From Candidatus Aminicenantota bacterium (GTDB lineage: Bacteria > Acidobacteriota > Aminicenantia > Aminicenantales > Aminicenantaceae), in NCBI GenBank assembly GCA_020348385.1, contig CP070750.1, forward strand, positions 2,327,543 through 2,364,056: a DNA stretch of 36,514 nt. The letters are read 5' to 3'. How positions within the stretch are numbered: the stretch's first letter is position 1; the number at the start of each line of letters is the position of its first letter. The notes beneath the pieces were generated by a model. The model had not been told where the DNA came from. It was given only the letters and a program-made list of their open reading frames with translations, and did not search any database. Positions 15,793-23,667 of the stretch are shown one piece after another. The translations under genes and the position numbers were made by a program.

Positions 15793-17376
15793 ATGAAAAA
15801 ATGGACTGTAATCCTTTTGGCTTGTGTCGGTTTGTTTTTGCTTGCGGTCAAGGGTCCTGCGATCCCATCGACCGCGAATATCAACGAGGACATTCTTCCT
15901 GCGATAGAATCCTGTACTAGCGTCATCGTCGGAAAATTGGCCTCTGTCGATGGTTCGACAATGACCTCGCACTCCTGCGACAGCAACACAGACAGGACTT
16001 GGATCAACATCGTGCCGCACAAAAAGCACAAACCAGGAGACATGACCCCTGTTTTTCTTCAATCCAAAAGAACAAAGGGACCGAAGGACCGGCCCCTCAA
16101 AAAAGGGGAAATCCCTCAAGTGGCCGAAACCTATGCCTTTATCAACACGGCCTACCCTTGCATGAACGAACATCAACTGGCGATTGGAGAAACGACATTC
16201 GGTGGGAAGAGAGAGCTTCGGAGCAAGGAGGGGATCATCGACTGCCCCGAACTCTACCGGCTTGTTCTCGAGCGGGCGAGAACTGCCCGCGAAGCCATCC
16301 GGATCGCCGATGAACTGACCAAAACCTACGGATATAACGATTACGGCGAATGCTTCACGTTTGCTGATCCCGAAGAAACATGGCATTTCGAAATTCTAGG
16401 ACCGGGGGAAGGCAATAAGGGTGCTGTCTGGGCTGCGGTTCGCATCCCGGACGATCATGTCGGAGTGTCGGCCAACGCCAGCAGAATAAGGCAAATCGAT
16501 GTCAACGACCCGAAAAACTACATGGCCTCGGACAATGTCTTCTCTCTCGCCCAGGAACTGGGCTTTTGGGATCCCGAAAGCGGCAAACCTTTCGAGTTTT
16601 GCTATGCCTATGCTTCCCGTCGCAGCATGGGATGCCGACGACGGGAATGGCGGGTGTTAAGTCGGATTGCGCCCTCACTTAATTTGGATCCGAACGGCGA
16701 AAATTTTCCGATGTCCGTCAAACCTGAGAAAAAACTATCGGTTCAGGATGTGCTGGAAATTTTCCGCGATACCTATCAGGATACACCCTTTGACATGACC
16801 CGGACTTTGACCACGGTCGACCGGCAGGGGAACACCGTTAAAAGCCCGGTAGCCAATCCCTTCATGAATTCAGATCTGATGAGACTCCTCAAAGTGCAAC
16901 GTGAGAGGACGATCTGTTGTAAGGCAGCTACCTATCTTCAGGTCACACAAAGCCGGAGTTGGCTTCCCGATGCCGTCGGTGGTGTAGTTTGGCTAGGATA
17001 CGACAATCCCGCCACAACACCCCATACCCCGTTCTATTGCGGCATCACCCGGATGCCGGATTCCTACATGGTGGACGGCCGGGGAGGATACCGCACGGAC
17101 TGTGCCTGGTGGGCCTTCCGGAGAGTGAGTCAACTGGCACTCTTCCGCTGGCAGCCAATGAGCCAGGGAATCGCAAAAATCTGGACAGAAATGGAAAACA
17201 AGGCCTTTGCCGATCAGGCGAAAGTCGAAGAGGAAGCTCTGCTCCTGTATAAACAAGATCCAGAAAAGGCAAAAGCCTACTTGACAGATTATTGCATTAA
17301 GATGGCCGAAGATGCCGTAGCAGCTTACTGGAAATTGGGAGACGACCTTTGGGGAAGTTTCACGCGATATTTTTAG
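15793..17376 (+). CDS. Exported C69-family dipeptidase
   Basis: The product has 527 residues and an AGGAG site seven bases upstream of the ATG. Residues 1-22 or so are a signal peptide. The mature part contains ESCTSVIVGKLASVDGSTM with Cys41, the N-terminal nucleophile of the peptidase C69 (PepD-like) Ntn-hydrolase family. A short propeptide (about 23-40) must be removed to expose it. ASVDGS and the later TYGYNDYGECFTFADPEETWHFEILG are family hallmarks. The enzyme cleaves dipeptides and small peptides; the signal peptide places it outside the cytoplasm. It is divergent from the octaheme cytochrome gene and followed after 136 bases by the DUF5916 gene. Confidence 0.92.
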   Translation: MKKWTVILLACVGLFLLAVKGPAIPSTANINEDILPAIESCTSVIVGKLASVDGSTMTSHSCDSNTDRTWINIVPHKKHKPGDMTPVFLQSKRTKGPKDRPLKKGEIPQVAETYAFINTAYPCMNEHQLAIGETTFGGKRELRSKEGIIDCPELYRLVLERARTAREAIRIADELTKTYGYNDYGECFTFADPEETWHFEILGPGEGNKGAVWAAVRIPDDHVGVSANASRIRQIDVNDPKNYMASDNVFSLAQELGFWDPESGKPFEFCYAYASRRSMGCRRREWRVLSRIAPSLNLDPNGENFPMSVKPEKKLSVQDVLEIFRDTYQDTPFDMTRTLTTVDRQGNTVKSPVANPFMNSDLMRLLKVQRERTICCKAATYLQVTQSRSWLPDAVGGVVWLGYDNPATTPHTPFYCGITRMPDSYMVDGRGGYRTDCAWWAFRRVSQLALFRWQPMSQGIAKIWTEMENKAFADQAKVEEEALLLYKQDPEKAKAYLTDYCIKMAEDAVAAYWKLGDDLWGSFTRYF

Positions 17377-17462
17377 CTTAAACACCCGACGAGTATATTA
17401 TCAAGTCCTCTCTCCTATTCATTCCCCCCTGTTTTCCATCGGAAAGAAAGGGAGGGAACGAT

Positions 17463-17491
17463 TTGACAGAAAAATTTCCTGTGTAATAAAA
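17463..17491 (+). promoter_or_regulatory. Possible promoter for the DUF5916 gene (perfect -35, weak -10)
   Basis: A perfect TTGACA lies at 17463-17468, followed at 15-17 bases by the A/T-rich TAATAAAA (17484-17491). Any start site would lie only about 15 bases before the ATG at 17513, and no ribosome site is seen there, so translation could be near-leaderless. The rest of 17377-17462 holds nothing I can name. Confidence 0.25.
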
Positions 17492-17512
17492 CCATTTATC
17501 CTTAATTCCGTA

Positions 17513-19699
17513 ATGAAGAATAACCTAATGTTAAAAGTCAATATAAATATCCATCCTTTAATTTTTATCCTAACAATTTTCCTTTTTTGCCTTGCCAGCT
17601 GGGCACAAGAAAAACTTCCGCCGATTCGCCCGTACAAAACCGATACTCCACCCGTTATCGACGGGAAGCTCGATGAAACAGTTTGGCAGAAAGCCCCCCA
17701 AGTATCAGGATTTAAAACTTGGGTCCCCGATTATGGCAAGGATATGACCGAAAAAACAGAAGTCTATTGTGCCTATGATCGGGAGAATTTTTATGTGGCC
17801 TTTCGGAGTTTTGACAGTGAGCCCGACAAGATCAAATCATCGGTCACAAGCCGTGACAACATCAACCCGGATGATTGGGTGTGTGTGAACCTGGATTCCT
17901 TCAACGATCAACAATCCCTTTACACGATCTACTGCAATCCGATGGGAGTTCAAGGGGATGCGAAGGCAGAGGGAAATCAAGAAGATTTCAACGTGGACAT
18001 CGTGTGGTACAGCGAAGGAGAAATCAACCAACAGGGCTACACGGTCGAAATGCGGATTCCCTTCAAGAGCATCCGTTTTTCCCGAAACGAACCAGTGGAA
18101 ATGGGAGTGATTTTCGAACGAAAGATCAGCCGTCTCACGGAATTAGGGACTTACCCTCCTCTGGATCCAGAACAGGGCCCGAATTTCTTCACGCAAACGG
18201 TTACCCTTCTATTCGAAGATATCAAACACTACACACTGTTTGAGGCTATTCCGGCAGCGACTTTCAGCCAGCGAAGCGAATTGGAGGAAGGAAGATTGAA
18301 ATCTGACAAGGGTGTCGGGGATCTCAGTTTGACAGCTAAGTATGGGATCACATCCCGTCTCATCTTCGACGGCACGATCAATCCCGACTTTAGCCAGGTG
18401 GAAGCCGATGCCGGACAGGTGGATTTCAACTTGCGATATGCCCTGTTTTTCCCCGAAAAGCGTCCTTTTTTCCTCGAAGGATTGGAGAAGTTCCACTTCG
18501 GGGGAAATCACAGCGGAGATCCTCTCCAGGCTGTGGTGCACACCAGGACGATCGTCGAGCCGCTATTGGGTGCAAAACTCACAGGAAAGATCGGTGCCAA
18601 GAATACGGTCGCTACCATCTATGCTATGGATAAATTGCCGGATGACGATCCTGTTGACTATGCCCACGTTGGCATTTTCCGTTATAAACGGACCTTGGAC
18701 AACGACAGCTTCATCGGTGGATTCTATACCGGACGAGAACGGGAAAACGGACACAACCGCGTGTTTGGGCTGGATGGGCAGATGAGGATAAACAAGTCCA
18801 GCATTTTGGGCTACCATGGCTTCCTGTCCTCGAGCAAACAGGATACACATTCATCTCAAGAAGATGGGCATGCCCTAGGCCTTCACTATTTCTATACCAC
18901 CCGGAATTGGATCATCATGCTGGGTCTCCAGGACTTGGCAGAAGACTTCCACACTGAAACAGGATATGTCACCCGGACAGGAATCACCCGGTTCCGCTCC
19001 GGGATCATGCGCATGTTCTACCCCCAATCCGGTATTATAAAGAGGTTTGAGCCTTTGATCCACAGCAGCCAGATCTATGATAAGCCGAGCGGCCTTTATG
19101 AAACGAATAATGCGTTGGACATGAGATTTCTTCTCCCGAGAAGCACGATGATTCTGTTCGGGTACCGCTACTCAACCGAGGTTTGGCAAAAAGAACGGTT
19201 CAGCACAAACCGAGCCAGGTTTATCGGATCGAGCCAGATCACGAACAAGCTTCATATCAGTTTGAACTACTTTTACGGGAATAAAATCCGGTATGTCGAG
19301 AACCCCTACCAGGGAAAGGGAAACGATGTTATTGCATCTCTCACTTTTTTGCCTCTGGGAAAGCTTCATCTGGAACTCAGTCTGCTTTATTCTGATTTCA
19401 CCAGGAAATCGGACTCGAAAAAAGAAATCGACTACACAATCATCCGCAGCAAAAACACGTTCCAAGTTAATAAATATCTTTTTTTCCGGGCTATCGTGGA
19501 ATACAATTCCTTCCGGAAACAAATGATAACCGACTTCCTTGCCTCGTTTACTTACATCCCAGGAACCGTTATCCACATCGGTTATGGTTCTCTGTACGAA
19601 AAGATAAGATGGGAGGAAGGGGATTACAGGCCCTCTGATAACTTCCTGGAAACGAGGCGGGGATTTTTCTTCAAAGCCTCTTACTTGTGGCGGCTGTAA
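17513..19699 (+). CDS. CBM9-like / DUF5916 outer-membrane protein
   Basis: The product has 728 residues. A signal peptide occupies about residues 1-38. A carbohydrate-binding family 9-like domain (about 45-240) has the hallmark PPVIDGKLDETVWQKA opening, VYCAYDRENFYVAF, and VEMRIPFKSIRFS near its end. Residues about 250-728 form the DUF5916 barrel-like region, with NPDFSQVEADAGQVDFN and FFPEKRPFFLEG, the most conserved blocks of the family. The C-terminus is aromatic-rich and ends in Leu rather than Phe. The ATG at 17513 has no good ribosome site; an in-frame ATG at 17528 is an alternative. Proteins of this type are abundant in peptide- and polymer-degrading bacteria, but their substrate is unknown. 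The gene converges on the symporter gene with a 4-base gap. Confidence 0.85.
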   Translation: MKNNLMLKVNINIHPLIFILTIFLFCLASWAQEKLPPIRPYKTDTPPVIDGKLDETVWQKAPQVSGFKTWVPDYGKDMTEKTEVYCAYDRENFYVAFRSFDSEPDKIKSSVTSRDNINPDDWVCVNLDSFNDQQSLYTIYCNPMGVQGDAKAEGNQEDFNVDIVWYSEGEINQQGYTVEMRIPFKSIRFSRNEPVEMGVIFERKISRLTELGTYPPLDPEQGPNFFTQTVTLLFEDIKHYTLFEAIPAATFSQRSELEEGRLKSDKGVGDLSLTAKYGITSRLIFDGTINPDFSQVEADAGQVDFNLRYALFFPEKRPFFLEGLEKFHFGGNHSGDPLQAVVHTRTIVEPLLGAKLTGKIGAKNTVATIYAMDKLPDDDPVDYAHVGIFRYKRTLDNDSFIGGFYTGRERENGHNRVFGLDGQMRINKSSILGYHGFLSSSKQDTHSSQEDGHALGLHYFYTTRNWIIMLGLQDLAEDFHTETGYVTRTGITRFRSGIMRMFYPQSGIIKRFEPLIHSSQIYDKPSGLYETNNALDMRFLLPRSTMILFGYRYSTEVWQKERFSTNRARFIGSSQITNKLHISLNYFYGNKIRYVENPYQGKGNDVIASLTFLPLGKLHLELSLLYSDFTRKSDSKKEIDYTIIRSKNTFQVNKYLFFRAIVEYNSFRKQMITDFLASFTYIPGTVIHIGYGSLYEKIRWEEGDYRPSDNFLETRRGFFFKASYLWRL

Positions 19700-19703
19700 A
19701 AAC

Positions 19704-21176
19704 TCAAGACTCATCCCCAAAAAAGATATCCTGGACTTCTTGAGGAGGCGGCGGTGTCCATCTGCTTGCCAGGACAAAAAGGATCAGGGAAACCATCGAA
19801 CCGAAGATGGCGGGCCATATCCCGGCAATCCAGTTATCCAGCGTTTGATATTTCAGGTACCCCAAGATATACCAGAGAACACAGCTCAAAGCTCCGCCTA
19901 TCATCCCGGCAATCCCGGCCTGCTTGGTCGCCCGCGGCCACCAAAGACCCAAAAGAAACGGAAAAGTAAAAGCGGAGGCCATCAAACTGAAGGACATTGT
20001 GACGATCCACAGGATGGCTGCCGGCGGCTTGAGGGCCACAAGGAGTGCCAGGATTCCAGTAACGAGAGTGACCAAACGCGCAATCCGGAGTCCTTTTTTT
20101 CGATCGACATCTTTTTTCATGTACCGGGCATAGATGTTTTCCACCACAAGGGAACCGGCCAGAAGAAGGATGGAATCGATGGTGGACATCATGGCACCCA
20201 ATACAGCCGCAATGATCACGCCCCCGACAATCGGAGGCAAAAGCTGGGACACCATCGTGGGAACAGTCAAATCAGATCTTTCGATCGTGGGAAGCAAAAC
20301 TCCGCCGGCAATGGCAACCAGAGTTGCGGACAGATAGATGAAACTCTGAAAAAGAACGGAATACACCATGGCTTTTTTCAGTGTCTTATCATCTTCTGGG
20401 ATTAGGAATCGGGTAACCGACGCGGGAGAACCGCCGATCTGAAAAAATCCCCAAACGATAAAAGCGGATACCACCCATAATGCCGGCATTTTTCCGAGGA
20501 AGGAGATGGCGCCCGGGTTGAGCTGGGCATATTGCTGGTGCATTCCGGCAAAACCTCCGGCCGCATGAACCGCCACAGGAGCCAGAATGGCAAAGCCCAG
20601 GATCATGATCAATCCCTGGATCAAATCGGTCCAGGCAACGGCATACATGCCTCCGAGAACCGTGTACAGGATCACGATGCCTCCGAAGATAAACAAGCCA
20701 ATGAGATAGGGCGTTCCCAGCAAAACTTCGAATATATTTCCAGCCGCCTTCAACTGAGCGGCAATCATCGGGATGAAGGCCACGAGCATGATGAAAGTGC
20801 AGATCAAACCAGCGGTTCTGCTGTAGTACCTGGCTTCGAAAATATCGACCAATGTCACGCTTTTGGTCCGGCTGGCTACTTTTCTCAGCCTATTTCCCAA
20901 AAGGATATAAGAAAACCACGGCGCCGCGGCCGAGGACACTGCTGCTGGCGTGAAGTTGTATCCCAGGACCTTTTCGGTCCCCACAGCCCCCATGTACGTG
21001 CTTCCGCTCATCTGGGTGGCGGAAAAAGAAAATCCCACCGTAGCAGGCCCCAGTTTCCCTCTGGCTATAAAGTAATCCTTTTTGGATCGGACCTTTCTGT
21101 TGAACCAAAAACCTAAACACAGCATCAGGACAAAGTATAAACTGAGGATAATAAGATACTGCGTGGATAGGTTCAT
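19704..21176 (-). CDS. Sodium:solute symporter (SSS) family transporter
   Basis: This 490-residue protein has about 13 transmembrane segments. It contains the LeuT-fold SSS signature region GGMYAVAWTDLIQGLIMI (about 170-187) and an early FSFSATQMSGSTYMGA element. Family members import amino acids, pantothenate, proline, sugars or short organic acids with Na+. The next upstream small gene overlaps its start codon by four bases, and a cytoplasmic M19 dipeptidase precedes that. A peptide-derived amino acid or dipeptide is therefore the likely cargo (inference). Its Na+ would be provided in part by the decarboxylase pump encoded elsewhere in the window. Confidence 0.92.
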   Translation of the reverse strand: MNLSTQYLIILSLYFVLMLCLGFWFNRKVRSKKDYFIARGKLGPATVGFSFSATQMSGSTYMGAVGTEKVLGYNFTPAAVSSAAAPWFSYILLGNRLRKVASRTKSVTLVDIFEARYYSRTAGLICTFIMLVAFIPMIAAQLKAAGNIFEVLLGTPYLIGLFIFGGIVILYTVLGGMYAVAWTDLIQGLIMILGFAILAPVAVHAAGGFAGMHQQYAQLNPGAISFLGKMPALWVVSAFIVWGFFQIGGSPASVTRFLIPEDDKTLKKAMVYSVLFQSFIYLSATLVAIAGGVLLPTIERSDLTVPTMVSQLLPPIVGGVIIAAVLGAMMSTIDSILLLAGSLVVENIYARYMKKDVDRKKGLRIARLVTLVTGILALLVALKPPAAILWIVTMSFSLMASAFTFPFLLGLWWPRATKQAGIAGMIGGALSCVLWYILGYLKYQTLDNWIAGIWPAIFGSMVSLILFVLASRWTPPPPQEVQDIFFGDES

Positions 21177-21364
21177 TTATCAGTTTTCACATAATAAATC
21201 GCAGCAGCGATGATATAAGCGTACCCAAAATAGGCCAAGATCCACACACCCCAATCCAGGTTCGCAGGTCCTGGAGGCCACTTCAAAAGAAGCATGATAC
21301 TTCCACCTACAAGAAAGATCGCCATCAGGAAAATGGAGACAACTGGAAGCTTTACTTTTTTAAT
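21173..21364 (-). CDS. Small two-TM membrane protein coupled to the symporter, non-AUG start
   Basis: The reading frame between the dipeptidase stop and the symporter start encodes two hydrophobic helices, LPVVSIFLMAIFLVGGSIMLLLKW and then WGVWILAYFGYAYIIAAAIYY, separated by PPGPANLD. Its TGA overlaps the symporter ATG (ATGA), the usual sign of translational coupling. The only in-frame ATG (21325) would cut the first helix to about 13 residues. An ATT at 21364, preceded by a GGGGG tract five bases upstream and giving IKKVKLP as a positively charged N-terminus, is the best placed start (63 residues). The frame is also continuous with the dipeptidase frame across its TGA. Small partner subunits are known for several SSS transporters; I do not recognise this exact family. 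Confidence 0.6.
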   Translation of the reverse strand: MKKVKLPVVSIFLMAIFLVGGSIMLLLKWPPGPANLDWGVWILAYFGYAYIIAAAIYYVKTDK

Positions 21365-21379
21365 GACAACCCCCTGTGA

Positions 21380-22606
21380 TCACTGCCACACGTCTTCGAG
21401 AATCCGGAGTATGTTTTTTCCCATGACCTTGGCGATCTCCTCATCGGAGTAATCGTTTTTCACCAACCACCTGAGGATGTTTTTGGATCCTTCGGTCGGA
21501 TTTTCGATTCCCTTGACAAAGTCAACCTCCTCGAAAGAAGGAGGCTCTGTTTGATCCTCCCCTCTTCCCTGATGGGACTGGTCGATGGACAGGGCTTCAG
21601 CGAACACGTGGTGCAAACCCACATGGTCGCCGTAGAGAGTATCCGGTCCAAAGGCCAGGTGTTCTATGCCCACCAAATCCTTGATGTATTCGAAATGCTC
21701 CATGAAGCCTTCGATATTATGATGCGGATTCTTCTGGGTCAGGGTTGTATGGGGAGCCGCTTCGATCCCGATCACACCACCCTTGTCCGCACAGGCTTTG
21801 AGGACCGAGTCGGGGGCCAGCCTTTTGATATTCCACAAGCTTCGCGCACCGGTATGGGTCAGGAAAATGGGCTTTTGACTGGCGCGGATGACATCGAGAG
21901 TGGTCTGATCGCTGGAATGAGAGCAGTCGATGGCCATCCCCACCTTGTTCATTCTCTCCACAGCTTGGTAGCCGAAGCTGGTCAGGCCGCCATCACGCGG
22001 TTCGCGGAGACCGGTGCCCAGCTGGTTGGACTCGCTGTAAGTGATCCCCATAACACGGACACCGAATCCATACAGGATCTCGATCCGGTCCAGTTCATTT
22101 TCGACCATGGCGGCTCCTTCTTGGGCACAGATCAGGGCCACCTTGCCTTCCTTGTGGGCATCAAAAATGTCCTCCACCTTTTCACATTTGATCACGAAAT
22201 CCTGGTGAGCCAGGTCACACAGCCGCATCCCCATGTCATAGATAACATCGCTCCACTTCCACCCGTGTTTGGAAGTTATCATGGCAGTGCCGTCCATGAA
22301 ATTGTCAAAAACGACATCCCAGTAGGATTCAGCGAGAGCTTTGAAAGCCGTGAATATCCTGACCTCCTTTTCATAGGCCATGGTCTCCCGGATATCGGCT
22401 GGAAATAGGTGGGGATGCTCGTGGAGAGAGATCATGATGAGTTTTTCTGCCAGCTCTCTCTCCCGTTTTTCTTGCTCTTCAGATAGAGGAATAAGAAATG
22501 GTTCAAAGGTACTCTCCCCGGTCAGAAGCTGAAATTCTTTGAAGTCCTTTCCTTTTTCAAGATAATCGAAAGATTGATAGCCTGAGTACTTTTTATTTAT
22601 TCCCAT
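21380..22606 (-). CDS. M19 (renal/membrane dipeptidase) family peptidase, cytoplasmic
   Basis: The product has 408 residues with no signal peptide. GAGGG lies six bases upstream of the ATG. The metal-binding start of the TIM barrel reads SLHEHPHLFP (His62, His64), where classical M19 enzymes have His-x-Asp. Other ligands are recognisable: EGAAMVENE (bridging Glu), the His of DCSHSSDQT and the His of FLTHTGARSL. The C-terminal FGPDTLYGDHVG holds a conserved Asp. M19 enzymes hydrolyse dipeptides, often with D-residues at the C-terminal side. Next to a racemase-family enzyme and a Na+ symporter it looks like part of a peptide or D-amino-acid utilisation module. The HxH variation may mark a distinct subfamily. 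Confidence 0.88.
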   Translation of the reverse strand: MGINKKYSGYQSFDYLEKGKDFKEFQLLTGESTFEPFLIPLSEEQEKRERELAEKLIMISLHEHPHLFPADIRETMAYEKEVRIFTAFKALAESYWDVVFDNFMDGTAMITSKHGWKWSDVIYDMGMRLCDLAHQDFVIKCEKVEDIFDAHKEGKVALICAQEGAAMVENELDRIEILYGFGVRVMGITYSESNQLGTGLREPRDGGLTSFGYQAVERMNKVGMAIDCSHSSDQTTLDVIRASQKPIFLTHTGARSLWNIKRLAPDSVLKACADKGGVIGIEAAPHTTLTQKNPHHNIEGFMEHFEYIKDLVGIEHLAFGPDTLYGDHVGLHHVFAEALSIDQSHQGRGEDQTEPPSFEEVDFVKGIENPTEGSKNILRWLVKNDYSDEEIAKVMGKNILRILEDVWQ

Positions 22607-22642
22607 GATATACCCTCACTCCTCCTGAATTATTAATTCAAA

Positions 22643-22708
22643 ATGCCGATTTTTTTAAACATTTTTCAAAAAATAAATTTCATATTCTTTTTTATTAAAA
22701 ATCGGCAT
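22643..22708. repeat. 12-bp inverted repeat with AT-rich loop upstream of the M19 gene
   Basis: ATGCCGATTTTT (22643-22654) pairs exactly with AAAAATCGGCAT (22697-22708) across a 42-base loop that is almost entirely A and T. It lies between the gene remnant and the dipeptidase start. It could end transcription from the racemase side or be the ends of a degenerate mobile element. No transposase or target duplication is visible. Confidence 0.5.
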
Positions 22709-22733
22709 CTCTCACCTTTCAGGCCAGCCGATC

Positions 22734-22853
22734 TCACCACATCGGCTTTGTCTTAGCCCATTCGCGGTATTTTAATACAGCTTCATAGGCCACTGCCTTG
22801 CCGTTGTAGCAATCTCGACTGGTTAATAATCCAGGTCCTCTTATTTTATATGG
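22734..22853 (-). pseudogene. Remnant of an unidentified protein-coding gene (C-terminal 39 residues)
   Basis: Between a TAG (22856-22854) and a TGA (22736-22734) the minus strand reads 39 residues of protein-like composition, including IRGPGLLTSRDCYNGKAVAY and KYREWAKTKPMW. The stretch has no usable start codon or ribosome site. Its composition looks coding in an otherwise AT-rich gap. I read it as the surviving C-terminus of a deleted gene lying between the racemase and dipeptidase genes, in the same orientation. I do not recognise the parent family. Confidence 0.45.
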
Positions 22854-22876
22854 CTAATTATTTAAAATGCCAAAGC

Positions 22877-23602
22877 TTATGCTTTTCTTGTTGGAAAAGG
22901 ATAAGCTTTCTTGCTCTGTGACAGATCGGCATGCACCAGTCCCTCCAAAACTGTCAAGGATACAAGCGCAGGATTGACCACAGGGATACCCAGGGATTTC
23001 TGCATCGTTTCCGACACACCCATGAAAGCCATGCTCATGCAGCCAATTGCGATGACATCGGCGCTATCCTCATCGATGGCTTTTTGAGATTCTTCCCTCA
23101 TCCGGCTGGTCGTGGCTTCGACGTTTTGTCTCAGTTCAAGAACCGGGATATTCACCGCCCGCACCGATGCCAATCTTTTGTCCAAGCCCACCATTCTGGC
23201 CAATTTTTTTAGCGACGGCACCACAGAATCCAAAACGGTTACAATCGAAAATTTTCGTCCAAGCAAAGATGCGATATGCATTGCGGTTTCCCCTGGGCCT
23301 ACGACCGGGATACGCACCATCTCCCGCAGTGCATCGAGGCCGGGATCTCCAAAACACCCGAGGATTATTCCTTCATAGCCATCTTTCTCGGCCTGTATCG
23401 CCCTCTCTACGCTCCCCGGCACGGACAGATATTCTTCGTAAGCCGATTCGATCGAACTGGGACCAGATCCCAAATCTTTAATCTCGACAATCGTACCCTT
23501 CTGGGCATGGGACTGGAGGATTTTTTTCCGCCTCGACAGCTCTTCTGCTCCCTGCTCGGATTGAGCCAAAGTCCCCGGCACGATGTATAAAATCTTTATC
23601 AT
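22877..23602 (-). CDS. Asp/Glu/hydantoin racemase superfamily protein
   Basis: The product has 241 residues. Two catalytic cysteines sit in the expected blocks: Cys83 in GIILGCFGDPGLDALRE and Cys188 in VIAIGCMSMAFMG, about 105 residues apart, as in cofactor-independent racemases of the hydantoin racemase branch. The opening MIKILYIVPGT is the usual first strand. Substrates in this branch include 5-substituted hydantoins and amino acids; the exact one cannot be read. It is upstream of the M19 dipeptidase and symporter on the same strand, separated by 270 bases that contain a gene remnant and an inverted repeat. The original operon was probably longer. Confidence 0.88.
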   Translation of the reverse strand: MIKILYIVPGTLAQSEQGAEELSRRKKILQSHAQKGTIVEIKDLGSGPSSIESAYEEYLSVPGSVERAIQAEKDGYEGIILGCFGDPGLDALREMVRIPVVGPGETAMHIASLLGRKFSIVTVLDSVVPSLKKLARMVGLDKRLASVRAVNIPVLELRQNVEATTSRMREESQKAIDEDSADVIAIGCMSMAFMGVSETMQKSLGIPVVNPALVSLTVLEGLVHADLSQSKKAYPFPTRKA

Positions 23603-23667
23603 GACCTTGTCCTTTTGGGATTTGTGTATTGCTCGGCTATGATTTTTTCAAAAAAAGGGAGGATAAG

